A stretch of DNA of 64,000 bases, taken from contig CP136064.1 of NCBI GenBank assembly GCA_032622095.1, forward strand, positions 172,678,310-172,742,309, written 5' to 3'. Made by a program: the position numbers and the translations under genes. Positions 57,749 through 64,000 of this stretch are shown here, piece by piece (within the stretch, counting starts at the first letter, position 1; each line of letters opens with the position of its first letter). The stretch is from Siphonodentalium dalli. Lineage: Eukaryota > Mollusca > Scaphopoda > Gadilida > Siphonodentaliidae. The notes under the pieces were generated by a model that saw nothing but the letters and a program-made list of their open reading frames with translations, searched no databases and had not been told where the DNA came from.

Positions 57749-60700
57749 GGAAGTCGTAGATTTCGAGGTGGAGAAATATCTGTCGACAAATATTTGTTGA
57801 CATTTTTTGACGGTTTTTTTTGGAAAATAAACGCTTGGATAGCATATCTGACCAACTGAAGGTGGGTGAATATTTCTTCGCTGATGTTCGGACACCGACG
57901 ATCAATTTAAGTCAGTTGTCATTGTTCGATCGCGGAAAAAAAGTCATTTAATCATCGCCGCGAGACGATTTCTTCCCCAAAATATCCCAGAAAATCATAC
58001 TTTTCACATTCAACGCAGACAGCTGTCGCAACAACCTATATACCGGTCGAAAGGCCTGTTTTCCCCCCACAAATGCATATTTTGAGTATTTTCACGGACT
58101 GTCTTAAAATTCCAAATTTCATCTTTTGATGCAGGTACCCACCTCGAAAATACTGTCCGGTTAGTCCTGTACACCCCGGAATCTAGTTGCAATCCACCAG
58201 ACCCGGCGGACAGTTTTTGTTGTTCAATCAAGAGTCGAAATGGATTAGTTGATTGGCTGCCTTTCGTTAACAGTGGCACGTTTTGGGGCAACTGCTTTTC
58301 TGTTGCAACTATAGTATACTGATCAAGTTTAGTTACCGAGTACAGTTTGCAATTTGTTCTCATATATTCGTTCAGATCGTGTTAGGTCATTAACCAAAGA
58401 ATCATTTATGGAAATATTGTTAGAACAAGAATATAACAATGGCCTCCATGACCAAGGCCGTAGCAACAGGATTGTTTTGATGGTGGGAGGTGTAGATGTA
58501 TTTTCCAATAGTTTGATATTTCAGCCAGTATATAGCGTGAAATTTGATACTTAAAAAACAATTAAAATTCGATTAATTTCAGGAAAAAAAAATCGGGACC
58601 CATGGCTGTTCTTTTTCATTATGGCCACTTTCGGGACTCACCACCCGAGTTTTGATTACGATTGTATAAAGTTTTAACTACATTTTTCGGGTATATATAC
58701 ACCCCTTTATTTTTATGTTTTAAACTACAGGCACCCACCCATATTTCGGAGAATTTTCGCTAATATTACATATTATAGCATAGCAATAAAATATGCAGAT
58801 GTTTATTTCCATTTCCATGAGAGGCCAAATTCACATTTCATAATTAATTGCAGTTAAGCACATAAGCATAATTATTTGCGATTAAGCGCAATTCATGGTT
58901 ATACTGTGTGTAACTATGTACCCCTGGTGAATAAATAGGTGAATCTATAACTAAACCTGAACTCATATTGGCATATCACATCCTTGTTTTCATTGCTTTG
59001 GATAGTTGTGATTGTGAACTAGCCTAAATTCTTTATCAAAATGGGTGACTCGCGATAGTATTACCTTCTGTTTTAGTCGAGTCGACGAACCAACCCATCA
59101 AAGCTCAAGTGTGATCAGATATCGATTATTGAAGTTTGTTATTTCAATTGATTGCTGCCCAGAAACACGCCGTGAAAAGGGTGGTTTCGGTCAAAATTGC
59201 GGATGAAGATGGATAACTCTAAAACAAGTGGTAATACGGTAAAATTTCGTGATACTTTAGTAATTATACGGCCATATTTTGTTGAACAAAATGTTTATAA
59301 ATCACACGTTTTTGGGAAATTTGATACCATATTTGACAGTGGTCAGCATTATTTTTTGCAGTTAATCGATTCTGATAACTAAAGCTTATTTTGAAGAAAT
59401 ATTGTTGTTGTTGTTGTTGTATCTTTATAATATGGGTCTTTCTGATCGGATTGAGGACCTTTAGTTTAAATTAGCCAAATGCAGATACACCCGGTCATGC
59501 TAATAGTTAGGTTATATGGGTAGTTACACTTACTCTCAAGCAACTCATAGCGCTTAATCGGAATTAATTGCACTTAAGCGCAATTCATTTCAATTATGCG
59601 CAAATGCCATATGTGTGCTTCAGCGCGATGTGTGGTATATGCGCTTAAGCGCAATTCATTATTAAATGTGAATTTGACCTCCCATACAGTTAATTTTTTG
59701 TATATATATATATGAACGAGTAGGGTCTGTCTGCATGTCTTCTGTCCGCTTAAATTTGAATATATAAGCGACCATTTGCGTTAAAAACTTCCCAACCAAA
59801 TTATCCAGTGTGTGAATCAATGTGGAAACAATTAATTATGGCGCGATTTGAATACAACAGGACAAAACTCACGTGCCTATATATTTACAAAAGTAACTTG
59901 CATCTGGTTCCACATTCAGTTGTACGCTATAGATTGGAATTTTACCCGCTATATACATGTAGGAAACACAACACTTCTACATTAATGGACAGCCAAGGTG
60001 GGATTAAGAATACAACAACTCGAAAGAACACTGGAGTTTTCCTGGTGATGTTTCTATTCTCTATATCAACCGAGAGTACCAATATTTCGTATAGTATTGT
60101 ATAGTATTGTATAGTATTGTATAGTATTGTATAGTATAGTATAGTATTGTATAGTATTTTATTATAAATAATTTTTATATTTTTTATTTTCAATAATTTT
60201 ATTTTCAAACATTCATTCGGGTGTTGTAAAATCCCATCGTCGATTGCCTCAGCGAAGCCCCAAGCCTTTGCCGCACAGTGGTTACATATATGAAGGCATG
60301 CATCCGATCCTATCGTCAGTAGCACCTGGAATTATAAAATAATATCGCTTAGTGGACTTGAACTTAAGCTAATATTAGTAACAGATATAGCTGTACACCC
60401 CTCCGACTGTATGTTTTAGTCCCCTCCACATTATTGTTTTAACCATTGCTGAATATTGAAAACAATAATTTTCTAAGTCGACAAATGTCATAACTCCAAA
60501 CAAAAAGGTCTGACATATTTCATAATCATATATGTTCGCATGTTCCCATGGTACTAAATATATATATGCCAAGCCAAAAAAAACAAATGACCGCAAAACT
60601 TAGCAATAAAAACTCGGAAAATTGCATCCACGAAAGGACGAACAAGCTGCCTCCTGTATAACCCCACAAGTTGTGGGCCACAACTCGTTGCGAGTGTATA

Positions 60701-61526
60701 ATCAAAAATAAAGGGTAAAAATCGGCACACCACTGCATTTTTCTGAAAAAAGTTGGATGTAAATCATTTTTTTTTATGTCGGCCTTCCGAGAGTGATGAC
60801 AAGTCAGAGTTAACATTATGACATACATCAAAAGTTATATGTTTACCAAACATGTACTTCGTAGTTGGATTTCAGTTACAGGTTACAGTTCAGTTATATA
60901 TATAAGTCACCGCCTGGATGTTATGTTGTACCAGGAGACATATACAACATTATGAACACCCAGAACCATTGTGGCCACGCAATAGTCAAATGAAACGCCC
61001 ATCATCTGCGGAAAAATTGCTTTTTCGACCAGAAATTGAAGATGGCAGACCTCAGCAAAATCACGACTAAGCGGACAGATCTTTTACAACTAATGATTAA
61101 ATTTTTCGGGACTAACCGGACAGTATTTTCGAGGTGGGTACCTACATCAAAAGATGAAATTTGGAATTTTGAGTCAGTCCGTGAAAATACTCAAAATATG
61201 CATTTTTGGGGGGAAAACAGGCCTTTCGATCGGTGTATAGGTTGTTGCGACAGTTGTCTGCGATGAATGTGAAAAGTATGATTTTATGGGATATTTTGGG
61301 GAAGAAATCGTCTCGCGGCGATGATTAAATGACATTTTTTCCGCGATCGAACAATGGCAACTTCCTTAAATTGATCGTCGGTGTCCGAGCATTAGCGAAG
61401 AAATATTTACTCACCTTCAGTTGGTCAGATATGGTATCCAAGCGTTTATTTTCCCAAAAAGCCGTCAAAAAATGTCAACAAATATTTGTCGACAGATATT
61501 TCTCCACCTCGAAATCTACGACTTCC

Positions 61527-61557
61527 GGTTTTGGTTCGTGTCCGTTGATCCACTGTG
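61527..61557 (-). promoter_or_regulatory. RSS-like transposon end, copy 2 right
   Basis: Read inward on the minus strand: CACAGTG, 15-bp spacer, ACCAAAACC. Both ends therefore have the same spacer, unlike the 12/23 asymmetry of V(D)J signals. Confidence 0.6.
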
Positions 61558-62190
61558 ACCGTGCCTCGCTAAAATCTTCGAGAAAGTGGTTCTTAAACAG
61601 ATGAGCGAATTCTTTATTGAAAACTAACTCCTGTACTTCCATCCATCGGGTTTTCTCCAAGGTCATAACACAACATATCAGTTAGTAGATTTATATCATA
61701 ACCTGTGTCAATCCCTTGATAAAGGTTTATTTACTTGTTCTATATTTTGCGATATCTCTAAAGCATTCGAAAGAGTTTGGCACAGGGGACTGATTCATAA
61801 GTTGAGCGCTTATGGGTTAGAAGGAAACACATTATATTGGCTCGAAGACTACTTAAACAATAGAAAACAAAGAGTATTAGTCAATGATGCTTATTCCGAG
61901 TATGAGGTCATCCCTTCCTTGGACCCTTCCTGTTCCTTGTTTATATCAATGACTTAACCGACAATATAGAATCTGATACTAGAATGTATGCCGATGACAC
62001 TTGCATTACGAACAGCCATTATGACATCAAATTATTAGAATAGTGATATTGAAAAAATATCGACATGGTCCCGAAAATGGTTGGTCAGCTTTAACCCGAC
62101 AAAAACTGTTGGAATTTTCTACTCATTAATGACCCCGAAAACAAAACACCCAGAACTTAAGTTCGCTGATGAAACAGTAGCGAGTTTGCG
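61558..62190 (+). pseudogene. continuation of the LINE reverse transcriptase, 3'-truncated
   Basis: It resumes with the duplicated ACCGT and reads CLAKIFEKVVLKQMSEFF, a stop, HPSGFLQGHNTTYQLVDLYH, LFTCSIFCDISKAFERVWHR, GLEGNTLYWLEDYLNN, then LGPFLFLVYINDL and MYADDTCITN (catalytic YADD near 61988). The VPQGS part of the block before LGP is deleted. After FNPTKTV-like sequence near 62092 the similarity fades at about 62190, so thumb and 3' end are missing. The upstream half lies at 56040-57717. Confidence 0.85.
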
Positions 62191-63628
62191 ATACCCGTCG
62201 GACGGGTACGGGTACCGGTAGATCCAGGTAGATCGGTGAAAATCGTCACGGTCATTTGCGTACTTTGAATGCAGCACATAAAGCGATAGGGATTTGGAAC
62301 GGGTAGATGTATCCCATTGACTGGTAGTCTTTCGCTAAAGTTTTCTCACTCAAAAGTACATTAGTTCTACGAAATAACAGTCAGATATGCATTAATCTAT
62401 TTATTGCACGATTTCATTGCCAAATCTCATTGATACATTTGTCATTTAAGCCATGTTTTATGTTCAAAGTATCGAGGCGGCTTCTAACACTAAGATAACT
62501 ATGGAACGCCGATTTGTTTACTGACAACTAACTGTCTTCACTCAAGTAATGACATTTTATGATTAAGAGAGTGAGTTGGCGGTGCTATACGCAGTCTCGA
62601 CACAGGGACGTAATTATAGGGGGTCTCCGCGTTGAGAAGGTGTGTCCACCTTCAAATTCCCAACTATACACCCCCTTAAACAACACCAAACAGATGTTTG
62701 TGCGTAATTCAAATTGTGCACGCCGTTGGGCTCTGATTCCCCCCAACTGATCCTTCACTGTCCTGAATATTATTGTGGACTGTTCTAAATGGATCAGTAG
62801 TCTTGTTGCAGAAGTCCTGTGATGGGGGGGGGGGGGGGTCCACCTTGCCGACCATGCAGTACGAGAACAGTTTTGTAGATATGAACCTGGAAATTGCAAA
62901 ATCATAACATCTAGTGGTCTAACACCAGGCAAATTCACGCCCTGGTTTGTTTTTCACAAATTAATGATCAGTATTGACGAGCCACTGAATGTGGTTAGAC
63001 CAGGGCATACCGGGTCGACCATGGTTCGGTCTGGTGTGAGAACGTTTTGAAATCTGAACATGAAAATTGATAAATTATTGACTTTCCTCAAGCTTTACAT
63101 TTGTTGGATATTTCCAACCTGCTGTTGACCATATAGCCCGAATGTTTTTCTACCAAAAGTAGGAATATTTGCAAATGTTGGTCTAAAACTATAAAAAAAA
63201 AAATCCCCACTAATACATTTTTGGAAAATCAAACTGATGACAGAATAATTTCAACGTATGTTTTGGTGTGTTAGGTATATGCAATATCCAACTGTTGACA
63301 AAAGTTGGGGTGATACACCCCACCCTCTCGCCACGTCCCCTATCGACCCTTTGTGCGTGGGCATAAGTACACCGTGAATGTGTTACACGATTGAATACAA
63401 CCGTTCAGTTATTGTACCTTATGTGGTGGTGACTGATTTCTCATTTTAATATAGATATTTGACTTTTGAACGGACATGGCGCATTTGAACCCCAAGACTG
63501 TTGTATATTGTAGTGGCCGATAGTGACACCAAATACTGATATACACACCTCATATATACTCGGCACAATCTTACCGTCATCAGAGCGACTTTTAGCTGTT
63601 TTCTTTGTTTCGCATAGACGTGAAGCAA
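62191..63628. other. non-coding stretch
   Basis: A 14-G run lies near 62825-62838. Overlapping open frames of 63-117 codons on both strands lack motifs. No repeat boundaries are visible. Confidence 0.4.
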
Positions 63629-63682
63629 ACGCTCTTTATTCGAACCATATAATGAATAGTGTACCATTAAACACCCTTTATA
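63629..63682 (+). other. paired ACGCTCTTTAT motif, copy 6
   Basis: ACGCTCTTTATT at 63629 and ACACCCTTTAT at 63671, 42 bp apart, with accatataatgaat between them, a diverged form of ccatatcaggaat in the pairs at 24223 and 51408. Confidence 0.45.
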
Positions 63683-63699
63683 TTTAACAAGTTTGATTT

Positions 63700-64000
63700 T
63701 TATACGCCCGTTTGAAAAAAAACGGCCGCATTGTAGTATTGGTCGTACCGTCCGGGCGTCCAGGCGTCCGTCCGTTAACCTGGTTTCCGGATGATAACTT
63801 TAGTTAGAGTGAACCAAATTCAATAAAATTTGGTATGTGGGTTTATTAGCCGAAAAGTAAGTTCAAGTTCGAATTTGGGTTCCGCCCGCCAATTTTCACC
63901 GGAGTTATGCCCCTTATTTGACGTTTTTTGACTTAGAAAATCCTTGAAATTTGTTGTCCGGATGATAACTTTACTAGAGCTTATCGGATTCAATGATAAT
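63700..64000. repeat. dispersed repeat running off the window edge
   Basis: It begins near tacgcccgtttg...acggccgcattgtagtattgg with cgtccgggcgtccaggcgtc, then carries a ~175-bp unit (tccggatgataacttta) at 63786 and again at 63958. The window ends inside the second unit. Confidence 0.5.

Larger units (their letters stand above)
57718..61557. mobile_element. Transib/RAG-like non-autonomous transposon, copy 2 (uninterrupted)
   Basis: 3840 bp, from CACAGTGGATCAACGG (57718) to CCGTTGATCCACTGTG (61557), with TIRs of about 450 bp (57718-58169 and 61108-61557). ACCGT flanks both ends (57713-57717 and 61558-61562). Excising the element with one ACCGT rejoins the LINE reading frame (LLP|CLAKIFEK), which proves the boundaries. 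CACAGTG ends with 5-bp TSDs are the signature of Transib and of the RAG-related ProtoRAG family. No RAG1-like or RAG2-like frame is present, so it is non-autonomous. Interior landmarks shared with copy 1 include CTTAAGCGCAATTCAT motifs and a (gtatagtatt)n microsatellite, longer here (60087-60155). Confidence 0.85.

Noticed and set aside
59197..59382. 61-codon frame shared by both Transib/RAG-like copies (also 15780-15965)
   Set aside because: All three differences between the copies change an amino acid (N/K, I/K, V/F), so there is no sign of protein-level constraint.
60526..60831. Minus-strand ~101-108-codon frame with a hydrophobic segment, shared with 21446-21772
   Set aside because: Sharing follows from ~97 per cent DNA identity of the copies; the differences include replacements and a reading-frame change at the N-terminus.
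1..64000. tRNA, rRNA or other structured RNA genes
   Set aside because: Looked for tRNA A/B-box arrangements and rRNA-like stretches by eye and found none that I could support.

Overview
This window reads as repeat-rich, AT-rich nuclear DNA of an invertebrate animal. The evidence is the mix of families: an APE-type non-LTR retrotransposon with a 2A-like peptide motif, L1/Tx1-like LINE fragments, a ZSWIM-type Mutator-like (MULE) transposase, PIF/Harbinger-, hAT-, MULE- and Transib/RAG-like elements, long satellites and animal-style splice signals. A mollusc, another lophotrochozoan or an invertebrate deuterostome would fit; I cannot narrow it further. I recognise no intact host gene, no tRNA or rRNA and no CRISPR array. 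A 100-N assembly gap lies at 47083-47182. Every recognisable coding sequence carries frameshifts or stops.

Layout. 1-3.1 kb: a 665-bp terminal-inverted-repeat (TIR) element and a decayed L1-like ORF1. 3.6-7.05 kb: a 152/304-bp satellite between two blocks of a ~21-bp minisatellite. 7.3-14.2 kb: diverged tandem repeats, a truncated PIF-like element and an inverted satellite remnant. 14.3-22.5 kb: a Transib/RAG-like element broken by three younger insertions (hAT-like, 5'-truncated L1-like, PIF-like). 22.6-24.1 kb: a poly-G satellite. 24.9-29.4 kb: a MULE/ZSWIM transposase pseudogene, then a pseudogene with PHD-like, ParB-like and USP-like protease regions. 29.7-31.5 kb: tandem repeats and a PIF-like MITE. 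33.0-37.5 kb (+) and 39.4-43.8 kb (-): two convergent, diverged relatives of a large family with Cys-rich ends and a PIN/FEN-like nuclease region; the second is bracketed by ~500-bp inverted repeats. 45.7-47.6 kb: the poly-G satellite again, inverted. 47.8-51.2 kb: a LINE with a nested hAT MITE and a 339-bp direct duplication around a second LINE 3' end. 53-55.5 kb: a 115-bp palindrome and a 1.2-kb element with a 9-bp target-site duplication (TSD). 56.0-62.2 kb: the 2A-bearing LINE, split by a second Transib/RAG-like copy.

How the parts relate. The second Transib/RAG-like copy (57718-61557) lacks all three insertions seen in the first, so it acts as a natural empty-site control and gives their exact boundaries and TSDs. 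Its own insertion into the LINE reverse transcriptase frame shows its ends: CACAGTG at both termini and a 5-bp TSD. CACAGTG is the V(D)J recombination-signal heptamer, and a nonamer-like ACCAAAACC follows 15 bp inside each end. Other notable points are the PHD/ParB/USP-like module beside a MULE transposase, the PIN/FEN-like gene inside long inverted repeats, and a paired ACGCTCTTTAT motif seen at six places.
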